The notes under the pieces: model-generated
Database searches by the model: none
Seen by the model: the letters and a program-made list of their open reading frames with translations, nothing else
Told to the model about the DNA's origin: nothing
Made by a program: the position numbers and the translations under genes
In this document: positions 11,762 to 24,298 of the stretch, piece after piece
Position numbering within the stretch: the first letter of the stretch is position 1
How the letters are laid out: the number at the start of each line of letters is the position of its first letter
Source: Luidia sarsii
Lineage: Eukaryota > Echinodermata > Asteroidea > Paxillosida > Luidiidae
Direction: 5' to 3'
DNA length: 64,000 nucleotides
NCBI GenBank assembly: GCA_949987565.1
Contig: OX465104.1
Span: 14,230,241-14,294,240 of the forward strand

Positions 11762-12890
11762 AAGATGAAGGAGGAAGAAGAGAGGGAGGAGGAGGAGGAG
11801 GAGGAGAAAGAGGAGTGTGGGGAGTAGAAGGAAGAGAAGGAGAAGGAAGAGGGGGAGAAGGAGATAGAGGAGGAGGTGCAGGAGGAGGAAGGAGGAGAAT
11901 GAGGGGAAGGAGGATGAGGAGGAGGGGAGAAGGAGGAGAAGGAGGAAGAGGAGGAGGAGGAGAAAGGGGAGGAGGAGGGGGAAGAGGAGAAGGAGGAGGA
12001 GGAAGAGGAGGAGGAGGAAGCGGAGAGGAGGAGGAGGAGGGAGCGGAGAGGAGGAGGTGCAGGAGGCAGAGGAGGCAGAGGAGGCAGAGGAGAAAGAAGA
12101 GGAGGAAGAGGAGTGTGGGGAGTAGAAGGAAGAGAAGGAGAAGGAAGAGGGGGAGAAGGAGATAGAGGAGGAGGTGCAGGAGGAGGAAGGAGGAGAATGA
12201 GGGGAAGGAGGATGAGGAGGAGGGGAGAAGGAGGAGAAGGAGGAAGAGGAGGAGGAGAAAGGGGAGGAGGAGGGGGAAGAGGAGAAGGAGGAGGAGGAAG
12301 AGGAGGAGGAGGAAGCGGAGAGGAGGAGGAGGAGGGAGCGGAGAGGAGGAGGTGCAGGAGGCAGAGGAGGCAGAGGAGGCAGAGGAGAAAGAAGAGGAGG
12401 AAGAGGAGGAGGAGGAGGAGAAGGAGGAGGAGGAAGCAGAGAGGAGGAGGAGGAGGGAGTGGAGAGGAGAAGGAGTTGCAGGAGGCAGAGGAGGCAGAGG
12501 AGGAAGAAAAGGAGGAAGAGGATTAGGAGGAGGAGGAGGTGCAGGAGGTGGAGGAGGAGGAAGAGAAGGAGAAGAAGGAAGAGGAAGAGGAGGAGGAGGA
12601 AAATGAAGAGGAGAAAGAGGAGGAGGTACAGGAGGAGGTACAGGAGGCAGGGGAGGAGGAAGAGGTGGAGGAGGAAGAGGAGAAGAAGGAGGAGGAAGAG
12701 GATGAAGAGGAGGAGAATAAGAAGGCGGAGGAGGAAGAGGAGGAGGAGGAGGAGGAGGAGGAGGAAGAGGAGGATGAGGAGGAAGAGAAGGAGAAGGAGG
12801 AGAAGGAGGAGAAGGAGGAGAAGGAGGAGAAGGAGGTACAGGAGGCGGAGGAGGAGGAAGAGGAGGACGAGGATGAGGAAGAGATGCATA
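11762..12890 (+). repeat. 1.1-kb (GGA)n purine tract with ~298-bp internal duplication
   Basis: Almost uninterrupted purine on the + strand. The segment starting GTGTGGGGAGTAGAAGG at 11815 recurs at 12113, with one 3-bp length difference further in, and part of it a third time near 12425. Lys/Glu/Arg/Gly frames on + and a Leu/Ser frame of about 515 codons on - result from the repeat. Such mirror-symmetric purine tracts can form triplex DNA. Confidence 0.95.
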
Positions 12891-12979
12891 CAGCCCGAGG
12901 ATTCAATGTTCAATGATGCTGCTGGGCAAATGGCACTGAATAAGTCTTTAGAGTTAAGGATGGCGAGCAACTCAGAGTG

Positions 12980-13800
12980 CATTGTACATCACATGATTGT
13001 ATACGTACAGTGTCCGGTACACTGTACATGTACGTATACAATCATGTGATGTACATGTACAATGTACAGTACATACAAGTACAGTACATGTACGTAGACT
13101 GTAGAGTGCAAAGTATACAATAGGCATGGGGTACAGTGGTGTACAATACAGTTCCCAGTTCAAGTCAAGTACATTACATGTACAGTGCACACTTGGTGAC
13201 TTGCATTATATACATGTGTAGGCCCTATTAGATTAGGGATAATGAGAGATGTTGATCTACATTGTACATGTACATACCTGTACATACATAATACATGTAA
13301 ATACATGTACAGTATGTAAAGTGTACATGTACAGTACAAGTGCATGTACATGTATCTACATGTATGTAGCCCTACATGTACTGTATTTTTAATGATGTGC
13401 ATGATGATGAAGGCCTACAATGTAAATGTACATGTGTACATGGTAAATGACTAAATGTACATTGTACACATATATGCAGACTAAGACTAGTAGACAGTCA
13501 CTGGAAATCATGGGTTTTTTTGCACAAAATACACTGGCATATCCGTATACATACATGTACATGTACATGTAACAGCCAATGAGCAACATAATGTACTAAT
13601 GTACATGTACACGTGTGTGTGGTGGTGTACATGTAGCAATTGGTCGCAGTGGGTAAAGTTTTACAGACGCTGTGCATTACATGTATGTACCAGTAATGTA
13701 CGTGTACATGTACATGTACGTGTACACATGTAGGTTCTAGTGTTCCATTGCAATGTGTTGTACATGTACATGTACAACGTCTACCATCTACATGTTTTGG
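12980..13800. repeat. TACATG repeat clusters
   Basis: Blocks at 12984-13110, 13260-13450, 13550-13615 and 13690-13790, including the perfect inverted repeat described separately. Confidence 0.85.
12984..13054. repeat. Perfect 26-bp inverted repeat
   Basis: The arm starting GTACATCACATGATTGTATA (12984-13009) is repeated as an exact reverse complement at 13029-13054 with a 19-nt spacer. TACATG units just outside extend the pairing. It follows the (GGA)n tract. Confidence 0.8.
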
Positions 13801-13899
13801 AGGAATAAAACTTACATGCACACGCACAAGCACATGCACACGTGCATAACTATGTGTCACTGACACTTGCAAAAACCTTAGTTTGTCTATCGCAGATGC

Positions 13900-14070
13900 A
13901 GTAATATGATTTTTGTTTGCATCGGTGAGAATGGAATTCAATGACGGTTTGCCGAAATCACAATTTGAAAAGCTCAGGCAGGATTTGAAGTTCAACTCCT
14001 GCTTTCTGGACCACTAGGTCGTGTGGTGGATTCCAACCTGCACATGGATACCAGCGGGAGCCGTGATCAA
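13900..14070 (-). mobile_element. SINE-like family 2, degraded copy
   Basis: TGCATCGGTGAGAATGGAAT, TCAATGACGGTTTGCC is the tail on the minus strand. GATTTGAAGTTCAACTCCTG with CTTTCTGGACCACTAGG is a decayed box B to box A head. Confidence 0.45.
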
Positions 14071-14239
14071 TCCCAGATATAATATGATGTCTGTATGTTT
14101 TGGCAAGAAAGGATTGTAGTTCTTGGGCCGGAAATCCGTATACGTAGTGTAATCTCAAGAGCCTTCTTTAAAAAAAATACATTCCATTGATTTCCTCAAC
14201 GATAACAGTCATGCACATGCACATGCACACGCAGATTGA

Positions 14240-14965
14240 AAACAAATGCTACATGTACATGTACATGTACACTGTCCCTGTCCGGTACATACGGTACATG
14301 TGTACATGTACAACTTTTTCTCAAAGGTGAATGTACATGTACAGTACATGTACATGTAGTTCAAATACTCAAATAAACTCAAAACTTAGTGGGCCTGACT
14401 TAGGATGAAGTTTGAGATTTGCATCTTGGTAATTTTAGTCAGTAAGCAGTTTTCAACATTTTTGTATACATACATCACTTTACTCAAATTCAATATATGT
14501 CTTAGAAAAAGAAAATCAAGTATCAAATTGTTTTTTTCCCATAGGATTCCTCAGGGAAACGATGTGCAATTCACATGCACCAAAATGTGCAACTCATGCT
14601 TCAAAAAACAAACCACAGTCTACACGTGCACTGTATCCTCATACTGGTACCCATACACATTACAATGTACATGTACATACATGTACATGTATTTTACTAC
14701 ATGGTGATCAACAGATTCTGACTGACAGAGAGGGACGGCGGTCTCCAGGAACAAAACCGTGACTGAAACTGCGGTTTGAAAAAAGAAAATGAGACTGATG
14801 GTTCTGGACAGGATATTGGTGAAATTGCTGGAGGCGGTCGCAATTTGGCAAAAATCAGTTTTTTCCTGTGCAAGAGAATGGTGCTGTAACATGCTGGCAC
14901 ACATTACGACATGGGTGTACCGGTACATGTACTGTACATGTACATGTACATATACTGTGCATGTC
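14240..14965. repeat. TACATG repeat clusters
   Basis: Blocks at 14248-14360, 14660-14700 and 14915-14965. The sequence between contains a tail module (14403-14470). Confidence 0.8.
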
Positions 14966-14999
14966 AATCATCCTACTAAATAAAAACAAGCAAGAATTA

Positions 15000-15150
15000 A
15001 ATTCAATCAAGGTTTTGACCTTCTTGACATGATAAACCCTGAATGCTCAGTGCTTTATCACACACCTGAAAAATTTCAGGCAGCTCGGGTGGGATTTGAA
15101 CCCCCAACTCCCACTTTTAACCACTTGACCACCAATCTGGTCAAGGTCAT
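15000..15150 (-). mobile_element. SINE-like family 2 copy
   Basis: The minus strand reads GGTCAAGTGGTTAAAAGTGG, GGGGGTTCAAATCCCACCC (good box B), GAAATTTTTCAGGTGTG, AAAGCACTGAGCATTCAGGG and AAAACCTTGATTGAATTTAAT. A second tail follows at 15190-15290. Confidence 0.55.
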
Positions 15151-15189
15151 GTGGGCGATTCAAATAATCGTATAGCGGCGGGTACCACG

Positions 15190-15290
15190 TTGCATCATTG
15201 AGGAGAATGTAATTCAATGAGGTTTTGCCCTACACGACGTGATAAACACTGAATGCTCAGTGCTTTGATGAAGAACCTGATGAAAAACAA
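15190..15290 (-). mobile_element. SINE-like family 2 tail
   Basis: CATTGAGGAGAATGTAATTC, AATGAGGTTTTGCCC and CTGAATGCTCAGTGCTTTG are the reverse complement of the family-2 tail. There is no head. Confidence 0.5.
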
Positions 15291-16029
15291 CTGACTAAAC
15301 AAGCAAAATGCAAATTTATGCAAGTTTCGATCCTCCCAGGAACCTTCCTCAAAGGATATGTTCAACTGTAGTTTGCAATGCGTTGGTTGAATATTCAAGT
15401 TTTAGCAGTTCTTTGTTGTGGAGCCGTAGGCGATGTAAAATCTGTAACGATTGTGTGGTAAACCGATAAATGTCATAAAGGCACAGGCACTGACAGGCTC
15501 AATTCTAACAAAGGTCGGGCCAACCTACAATGTACTGTATGTGTATATTCACAAACTCCCTCTCCAGTCTAGCTATTTATACACACAAAAACACATGAGT
15601 GCCCATTGCCAATCACAACATACATGTACTGTACACGTACATGTACATGTACGTGTACTGTACTGTACTGCCAGACAGACAGGGGATAATTCTGGGAGCA
15701 AACAGGATTAAGATCACGGTCCTTTGAAGACCCATACTCCACCAAGGGCTAATCGAGTTTGCCCAGGCAGTGGGAGCAACCTTGACGCCGTGGGTCCGTG
15801 TGTCTTCCACATATCTCCATACTAAATTGGATATAGTTGGTATACATACATATATATACTAGTATATACTGGGTCATAGTGGTCCAAAATGGAGAGGGGA
15901 AAGGGAGGCAGAGGGAAGGGGAGCTGGTTGGATGTGTGATCTCTCAAATTATGAATCTTAGGCTCTTCATGGGACTTTGTCATGGGACAAATAGTAAGGC
16001 TATGGCTATGATCACCAACAAGGAAGTAC

Positions 16030-16225
16030 TCTACATACACTGTACATGTAGTACATACATGTACATGTCCGTATATATGTCTAGATACATGTACGCATGT
16101 CTATTGTACATGTTCATGTACTGCAGTTGTCTAGATGTGTACAATGTACTGTACAGTACATACCGGTACATGTACATGTACATTGTACATGTACATGTAC
16201 ATTGTACATTGTACAATGTAGGCTA
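16030..16225. repeat. TACATG repeat cluster
   Basis: ACTGTACATGTAGTACATAC through CCGGTACATGTACATGTAC to a run of TTGTACATTGTACAATG. Confidence 0.9.
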
Positions 16226-16440
16226 TATACTGTATGACTTCTTCATAAAACAGTTACAGTACACATACAGTAGGTTGTGGCTATGGCTATGACTGTTTAT
16301 TATGGCTGCCTACAGGGAAGCATTGTACACTGCAAGCCTCCCTTGTACATATACATGTGCATGACTTCTTCATGCAACAATGTTAGGCTATGGCTATGCC
16401 TATGGCTACAACTGTCAGCTATGGCTGCCTAGGTTGAAGC
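16225..16440 (+). repeat. Two-copy ~130-bp duplication with GGCTAT words
   Basis: GACTTCTTCATAAAACA, GGCTATGGCTATGACTG, TATGGCTGCCTACAGGGAAG is repeated as GACTTCTTCATGCAACA, GGCTATGGCTATGCC, TATGGCTGCCTAGGTTGAAG. Confidence 0.7.
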
Positions 16441-17179
16441 ACAATAAAATATGCATGTGGCTATGGTCGAACCTCAGGGGAAACCCTTCTCAATACAAAG
16501 CTCCTCATGGCAGAATCTGCAGAAGTCCTCTAACACGATTACCTTGGGTTTTACCGTCACAGGGGGAAATTCACAATTTGCTTCTGATCGATCTACCCCT
16601 CGTTGCCTAATGTCAATATGCATCGGCAACAAATTACGCGCCTTGCCGGGGCGAGCCAGGGGAGAGGAAATGGAGGTGAAACCCAAGCGGATCTCAGGAA
16701 GGATGTCTAGCAGAAAAAAACATCACGCTGGACTGCTGGTTGTGTTGTGTATTCCGCCATGAAGGTTATTTTTAAAAACTTGTTTAGCCATAGGATGACA
16801 CACACAGTCAACTTGCTTTTCCCGTTGACCGCATCCATCAGCTACTGCACTGTACATGTACCTGGTGATATGGTGCTTTTATTCACGTCTGGGAAATGAC
16901 TTTGATTGCGTTGACATACCGTACTGTACGCTGTAGGAAGGTGGGACGGTGGTATACTCCATGGGTTTTCTATTCTGAAATGTGTTACTCAAAAATATCT
17001 ACTGCAATATCAAATTTTGGAGCCCTGCTTTTTATTTGCACACGGGTCACATACATGTACTTGAGTACATACTGTACATGTACAATACATGCATGGAGTT
17101 TCTTCACATACACGTACAATGAGAGAGGTACCAGTAATGTACATGTACATGTACGTGTACGTGTACATCTTGGATTAAA

Positions 17180-19229
17180 GCATCGCGCTCCCTTAATCTT
17201 TTCAGATGTACAATGCTTGCTTGAATGTGTACATTTCAATTTCATACTATACTGCGTGTATAGGAGGTACATGTAGGTAAAGTTAGGGGCACAGGGTTGG
17301 CAGGAAGAGGGGTTGATGACGAGAGTAAGGTACATGTATGACACAGATCCCTACAAAGAATCACACTCGACTAACTGTCGTCTTTTTCTCGTCTTGGCCT
17401 CTACCTTCCTCCCACCCGTACTGCAAGACGCTATAGGGTATTTAAGAGTCATTGGAATTTTGTTTTCTTTTTGGGGGCTATTTCTTTCTCAGAGGCTATG
17501 CACTCTTCTGAGTCTTCTCCTTTCTTTCTTTTTTTTGAAGAGGAGCACTTTGGGTGAGAGGGGATACTGAGGGGAAGGGGGGGGGGGGGTCTCGGTGAAA
17601 TCAAAGGGTGAATATTGGATTGGGGAGGAGAGCCTAGAGGGGAGGCTGAGAACAATCAGGAGAGAGGGGACTTACGGACACATCAGTGAATAAATTGCAC
17701 TCTCTACTTACACTTCCCTATAGATGGACATGGGTATACAGTGTAACAGACGTATACGTGTACATGAACACATTGTCCATACATGTATGTACAATGTATA
17801 TGAATGTCATATAATGTATATTGTAGCAAGGATTCACTTTAAGCAGTGACCTTACTGTGTAATTATCTCTGGCCTGTTGAAGGTCATTCCCAACTGGCCA
17901 AGCTGGCCAAGCTGAACATATTGTTCCCAAAGGTTCGACGAGTTTTCAAAAATGACTCATTGATCACAAAACCCAAATTTGGCAGTCATAAAGCACTGGA
18001 AATTGGCCCGGTGTGAAGTGGTTAAAACAGTGGCCCTATGGCCGAATGGCAGTTGAAGTCATCTCCAGGCCAGTTGAAGGCCATTCCCGAACTGGCCCGG
18101 CTGAATGAGTGTGGCTCTCAGATGGGCTGGTACACGTAGCTCAATGCTTCATGCAATGTGCACTCTTCAGGTCCTCGGGAGACAGCCGCATCCGCATGGT
18201 GAGCACATCGGAGATCGCAGGAGCAAATGATCTTACTTACATGTACAGCGATCCCATCGGATGGAGAAGGAGGGAGGGAAGAGGGAGAGACGTCCGCCAG
18301 TTCCCAATCTCCGTCTGGACTGAGTCAAGAGGTGGGCTTCTCTTTATAGTCTGTGCAGAAAACGATTTGTGCACATCACCGTGGCTTCCATCTTCGGGCA
18401 GCGACGTTGGGGATTCTCGCTCTGTTGAAAGAGACAAAGCACAAACAAAGCACAAAATCAAAACTCGCGTACAGTATGTCTGGGTTGTTTTTATTTTTGT
18501 ATGGAAATTGGACAGTGTACAGATACATTTGTAGGAATCATGTGCGTAGGAGGACTGCATGGAAAACATGAAATTCCAGTTTGGCACGGTGGGTTTTGGT
18601 TTCATGATGGTGAGAAACCTTGCCTCTGATGCAGAGTTTACATGTACAATGTTTACATGTACATGTGTACAGTACATGTAAATTGGCATTGGGAACTATG
18701 TACAGTACTGTACAATGTTGATTCCAACACAGCTTTCCGTAATGAGTCTATCTTCAGCCACAAGTTGGGATGTTCAATGGCCTCAATGAAAAGGGGAACA
18801 ACACAGTCCTGAATACAGAAGTACATCATTCATGTGGGAATGGGCTAAGATACAACTAGATCTTGTAAACGTATACTGTACAAATAGTATTGGAAATTAC
18901 ATTATTTCTATACATGGATAAATTAGGCCAAGTGACAGATGATTCATTCACATTAAAAATAGCCATGTGGACTTCAGGTGATTTAGAAAACTGACAAACG
19001 GCGGTGTCAGTCATATATTACAGAAGATCAAGCCATTGCCTTTTTTTTACAGCTCCTTTATGGAAGCAATGAAGAGAGATGTACATGTATGTACAGTATT
19101 TTATTTGGGATGAAAAGTGAGTCCTATTACACGTGGAATTAGTGGGCAACAATAACGAGTAATGACTTACTGGTGGCCTGGTTGAAATTGCTGCTAATCA
19201 TGAGATTGTATGAGCTAGACATTGGGTGT
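17180..19229. other. Non-coding except a possible minus-strand exon
   Basis: A poly-G stretch at 17578-17590, a GGCCAAGCTGGCCAAGCTG duplication near 17895 and the exon candidate 18241-18421. Otherwise nothing recognised. Confidence 0.4.
18241..18421 (-). CDS. Possible internal exon of an unidentified gene
   Basis: On the minus strand a pyrimidine-rich stretch and TTTCAACAG precede 18421, and a consensus GTAAGT donor follows 18241. The 181 nt between are open in one frame and more CpG-rich than the surroundings, giving ESPTSLPEDGSHG, SFSAQTIKRSPPLD and EIGNWRTSLPLPS. I recognise no domain. No flanking exons are found within 5 kb, and the 3' part becomes low complexity. The splice signals are good but the coding evidence is weak. 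Confidence 0.25.
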
Positions 19230-19655
19230 GGACATGGCATTAGGCGGGGGTGGGGGAGACGTGAGGTTGCATAAGGCTGTCATATCTCTTCCTGGATTGC
19301 ATGCCCAGTGGGGTTAGTCAGTGGCTGTTGGTAGGGGACGGTTGGGGCAGGATGAGGGTTGGGCGACAAAGAGAGGGAGGATGGAGGACAAGGGGGAGGG
19401 ATGTGGGTGTTAGGGGGAGACGTTGGGGTGAGTGGATAGGGATGGGAAGGGGATGGAGGTATGGAAGGGGAAAGGGGCTTTGGACCTTTGGTATGTGGGA
19501 TTCGGGGGATAACAATGGAACATGAGCTTGAGAAGGTTGAGAATGGGGAAGGGAGAGAGATGGGGAAGATGCAAGTGGCCAACAGGAGGAGCAAGCAGAA
19601 AGGACAAAAGCGAGGGGTCAGGCATTGAGAGGAGGGAAGGGAGTTGTGAGGACTG
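19230..19655 (+). repeat. Purine-rich low-complexity stretch
   Basis: GGGGGTGGGGGAGACG, GATGGAGGACAAGGGGGAG and similar non-periodic G/A-rich sequence. The long opposite-strand Pro/Ser frames are by-products. Confidence 0.7.
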
Positions 19656-19679
19656 AGGAGGTGCAATTACTATACTATA

Positions 19680-20135
19680 GGCCTATACATGTACACATGT
19701 ACAATGTACATGTACTCCACATTCATGGACACAGGTCCACCAGCTATGGTACAATAAATGTAGATGTAATAACCGGCCATAAAATTTTAACATGACAGCA
19801 TCCATCATGAGCTGTACCAATACATGTCACACTTCCTGGTGCATCTGTCCAGTGCACAATGCACCAAAGCTAGCATACAGTAACTGCTGTATGGTACATG
19901 TACATGTACATGTACATGTAGCTGATACATGTACATGTACATGTACTGTAGCCCAAGGCACCTCAGCCAAGCCTTCCAATAACTCACACAAGACCCTACA
20001 CATGAACATGTAATGCCGTACAGCACAAATGTACCGGTACATGTACAGGTACTGTACGTACAAAATGTACAGGTATGTACGTACCGGTACATGTACATGT
20101 ACATGTACAATGTACAATGTACTGTACGTACACAT
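19680..20135. repeat. TACATG repeat clusters
   Basis: Blocks at 19683-19717, 19890-19950 and 20030-20135 with GTACGTACCGGTACATG variants. Confidence 0.85.
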
Positions 20136-20779
20136 ACATGCGCAAATTTGATACGGCTTCGGCAGTGTACAGTGCGTAATTTGATTATTATGCATGGTTG
20201 CCAGACAGGGTTTGCAATTGCATGTCAGTCACATGTACTGTACATGTACGCGTGACCTTGACAGGCAAGCCTCCACTGACATCTCAGGACTACATAAACG
20301 CAAAGTCTCCGAGCACTGCTTTAGCCTAGCGTGCACGTAACTACATGTAATGTACAATGTATGTGCCGTCAAAGAGCACACATTCAATGCTCGGATGGAT
20401 GCCACCTCGGGGTGATTGACATCCGTCAGGTCAATGACTGTGACCCAGAGGTTAAAGGTCAAATTCCTGGTGATTATCGCGAACTACATGTGAACTACGT
20501 GTACATGTAGATGATCTCTACTTCATGTAGATGTAGATGAACATTATACGTGTCCGTGCACTGCAGTGTACACAGACATGGGCATCCTTCATCTGTCTCC
20601 TCGTCTAAGTGATGCCTAACAGAAGAAAGTCTTTGCTACTCATATTGGCATTTTATTTGTAATCCTACAAAAAAATGCTACTGTATATGAATGTGCAATC
20701 CACCGCTATACAGTTTCAAATCCATCACTTGACCTCATCCAGCTTGGTGGTCAAGTTTTGAAGACATCTGCACTAAAAA

Positions 20780-21300
20780 GCAACAGTACATGTACAGTGT
20801 ACCTGTACATGCAACCACATTTAATGTCCAGTATACATGTAGGGGTACATGTACATGTACCAGTAGATAAGATTTGAAGGTTTACATGGTGGAAAAACTT
20901 GTACATGTACTGTACATGTACAAAGTAGGAGGTTTGCGGTGACACCATGTGGTGACACCATGTACACAAATGTACATGTACATACTGTACGTGTACATAT
21001 ATTTGTATACATGTATTTCACCAAACTCATTGTACTGTAACTTACGATCAATCGCAAGACAATGAGCAAGGCACAGAAACCATATATGGTGTATCACAAC
21101 TTACATGTACATGTATGATGGGTTATCCATCACAAGTTGAGTTACTATGCATTGTACAGTACATGTTTTAAGGCTTTGTGAGAAGCCACCTCAGTATCAT
21201 TGAATGAACATCTATAATACATGTACCCTGTACATACATGTACATGTACTGTACATGTACATGTACAGTGTATGTACAGTGTACATGTATATGTACTGCC
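20780..21300. repeat. TACATG repeat clusters
   Basis: Blocks at 20783-20870, 20900-20925, 20960-21020, 21100-21118 and 21220-21300. A dispersed repeat (20992-21142) carries one of them internally. Confidence 0.8.
20992..21142 (-). repeat. Dispersed repeat (other copy at 32925-33050, + strand)
   Basis: The minus strand reads GGATAACCCATCATACATGT, AAGTTGTGATACACCATATA, TGGTTTCTGTGCC, GCGATTGATCGTAAGTTAC, GAGTTTGGTGAAAT. The 32.9 kb copy has the same words in the same order, with CATCGTAAGTTGTGATAGGC in place of the TACATG-containing segment. Internal GTAAGTTACGAT/ATCGTAAGTT words make it self-complementary. Confidence 0.5.
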
Positions 21301-21734
21301 TTTTTCAGAGGGGTGGGGAAGGATACTGTACATTAAAACCATACCAAGGAGACTCCTGGTCCTTATCAACTGAACCAAATGAAAGGAGACAGCTGGCAAA
21401 CATGACCAATCCTAACCATGTCCTCCTTCATTAAATCACCATTTCGTACACAAACACCTAAGACGGGCAAGCACGTGAACTGCTAGCCGCAATCAAAACA
21501 TATGCATCGTGTGCACGTAAACACACAGGTCCTCCTATTTGCGTCCTGTACTGGTACGTAGGGCTAGCGCCATTGTGGAACTGTGGTTCAGTCCAAGTTC
21601 AAGTCAACTTCGGCCAAGTAACCGCTACTGTACACAGGGCAAGGAAGTGGACAGATGGCCAGCCAATGAGGTGCACAGCATCATCGGGTAGAAAATCTCT
21701 GTGCTCATCCATGTGGAAACTCAGCGTGACTGAG

Positions 21735-22025
21735 TAGGGAATGTACATCGTGTACATGTACATACAGTTTTACATGTACACTGTACATATATGTATGTAC
21801 TGTACCAATACATTCACAAACTGTACTGTACAGGTACAGTACTCCATGTACACAAACATGTACATGTACATGTGTGTACGTATACATGTAATACAGTGTA
21901 CATGTACATATTAGTTTTACATAGACTGTTCATAGACATGCAGTAGATGTACACTTATACAGTGTGTACACATGCACATGCACATACCGGGGGTATGTAA
22001 TACCGTATACGTGAGTACATGTAGC
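21735..22025. repeat. TACATG repeat clusters
   Basis: ACATCGTGTACATGTACATA through ACATGTACATGTACATGTGT and a CACATGCACATGCACAT variant near 21970. Confidence 0.8.
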
Positions 22026-22134
22026 ACAGACAGAGATGCTAGTGCGATTCTTGCCCTAAGCCAGAAAACAAGACCTGAGAACTCTTAATTAAAACAGAAC
22101 CTCCAATATATATAGATTATTCTTTGAATGTGAT

Positions 22135-22345
22135 TTTGCATCAAGGAGAATGAAATTCAATGACGGTTTGCCTTGGATGATGCATATTAACACTGATTGC
22201 TCAGTGCTTTGCCCGATGGCCTTCTGAAGAAAAAAAACACTGGTGGTGCGGGCAAGATTCAAACCCGTGACTCTTGCTTTCTAGTGCAGACGTCTTACTC
22301 TTAACCACTGGACCACTGAACGTATAGCGGCTAGTATAAATCTTT
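22135..22345 (-). mobile_element. SINE-like family 2, best copy
   Basis: On the minus strand: CAGTGGTCCAGTGGTTAAGAG (box A), ACGTCTGCACTAGAAAGC, CACGGGTTTGAATCTTGCCC (box B), a T run, GGGCAAAGCACTGAGCAATC, and the end CAAACCGTCATTGAATTTC, ATTCTCCTTGATGCAA. This is a tRNA-derived head joined to a tail that recurs at 7.2, 13.9, 15.0, 15.2 and 32.1 kb. It is distinct from family 1 in head and tail. Confidence 0.6.
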
Positions 22346-22754
22346 GCATCACCAACAGAGGGCGGCAATGACTGGCTCCAAGTCCCTACATTATTTTCGT
22401 CTTCAATTAACAAAACAAACCAGTCACCAGTCATGACTTTATATACATGTAGCAGTGAGTGCCGCCATTGCATCATGGATAAAATAACTCTCATACAATA
22501 CAGCCATATCTCCCTTGGGTCTTAGATTACAGTGTAAATGAACAGTTCGTGCGGTTTGATGACTCAAATGGAAAAAAAACCTAAAATCCCCACTCAGCGA
22601 ACAAACTTCCGTGTTTCAGAGAGAGATCTATAGTTACAGAGAAAAGGACACAAAAGTCCATTTTCTTGATTAGAATAGTTGCAAAATCCAATTCTATTTT
22701 CCCCCAGATTTCCTGACTCATCGCTGTACTTTTTTCTGATCTGCACTTTTGCTT

Positions 22755-24015
22755 TGTACAAGTACTTTGTACTGTTGTACTGTACAAGTGTACATACTGT
22801 ATGTACAGTACTGTACATGTACAGTGTATGTAAAGGACTGTTTGTTAAACTACAGGCGCTAGACAATGCATGTACATGTAGTGTGAAATTTACAACATGT
22901 ACATGTACATGTACATTTAAATTTACATGTACATGTACATGTACATACAGTGTACGTATGTACTGTACATGTGCATGTACATGTACATGCACATGTACCG
23001 TATACATGTATTTACATATACGTGTACATGCACATGTACATGATATCAATCTTTGTCAAGTGCCTGAATACATCTACATGTTGATTACATGTACATGTAG
23101 GGGAAAACCCTATGTATTTTACCATTAATTCATATCACATGTGCATGAATTTATGATGGCCAGCTTGAATAGGTTGGAACCAATCAAACTCAGTCTGAGC
23201 CTTACAAAAGTGGTAATAATGGTTGGTTTGCTGGGGTCACATACACATGTACACGGGTACATTGTACTGTACATATATAATACATGTACATGTACAGTAC
23301 ATAGTAGGAAGAGGACAAATACCGGCACGGGTAATAGAAATAAACTACAGTATAAAGTACAGTGTATGGGCATGGTACATGTACATGTGTAGCTCACCTA
23401 ATACCTCCTTGGTATGAGCATGGAGCTATAAAAAGGCTCCATGGTATGAGTATAGACTGTACAGCATGCACATACCATACATGTACATGTACATGTATCA
23501 TGTGTGCATCCAATACCGGTATTCTGTATTTAATTAATAAGTACATGTACATGTTCATTTCCATACTACATGTACATTGTACATGTACATGGTACATACG
23601 GTACATTACATGTACATGTACCGGTACTTGGGTTTAATTCCGTTAAATGACATGTATACATGTACATGTACAGTACCGGTACGTACAGTTCATGTACAAT
23701 GTACCAGTGCATGTGAATACACTGCACAGTGCATAGTGTTTACATACGTACATGTACATGTACACAGGATAGCACATACCCGGTATACATGTACAGGTAC
23801 ACATACATGTACATGTACGTACAACATGTACATGTATGAGAAGGCACATTTTTACGGTACACAATGAGTTGATCAAGCATACTCCCAGCACAATTGGAAG
23901 TCTATTTCCTGTACAACTACAAGAGTGCTACTGTACATTGCACATGTACAGTACATGTACATTGTACATCATGTACATGTACATTTAGTCATTCAACGTG
24001 TACATGTTTACATGT
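22755..24015. repeat. Longest TACATG-rich segment
   Basis: Blocks at 22755-22830, 22870-23045, 23080-23100, 23240-23395, 23465-23640, 23650-23850 and 23930-24010. Many TACCGGTAC, TGTACA and CATGCACATG variants occur. Confidence 0.9.
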
Positions 24016-24298
24016 AAATTTATTCATACTCATGCGCAAAATGTTGTGTAGCACTATGGATTTTTCCTGATTCCCCATGCAGTGCCTGCACACAACTGGA
24101 CTCATTCCCAACATGTCCACAATAGTGTTTACCCTGCATATCAAACTGTGGGCAACAGCCTCACTGCTTTGATGGGCCATCTCTGGTACTGTACCTGGCC
24201 CCAAAACTTGCCGTCTCGGGAGGGGAGGGGGATTCCAATTCAGGTTAGAATGATGAACATGAAGCACAAGCACTTCAGCATGTACATTGTACACAGCA

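Noticed and set aside
11435..12982. Longest open frame in the window (about 515 codons, minus strand, Leu/Ser/Pro-rich)
   Set aside because: It is the complement of the (GGA)n purine tract. Composition follows the trinucleotide repeat, and all three frames are open.
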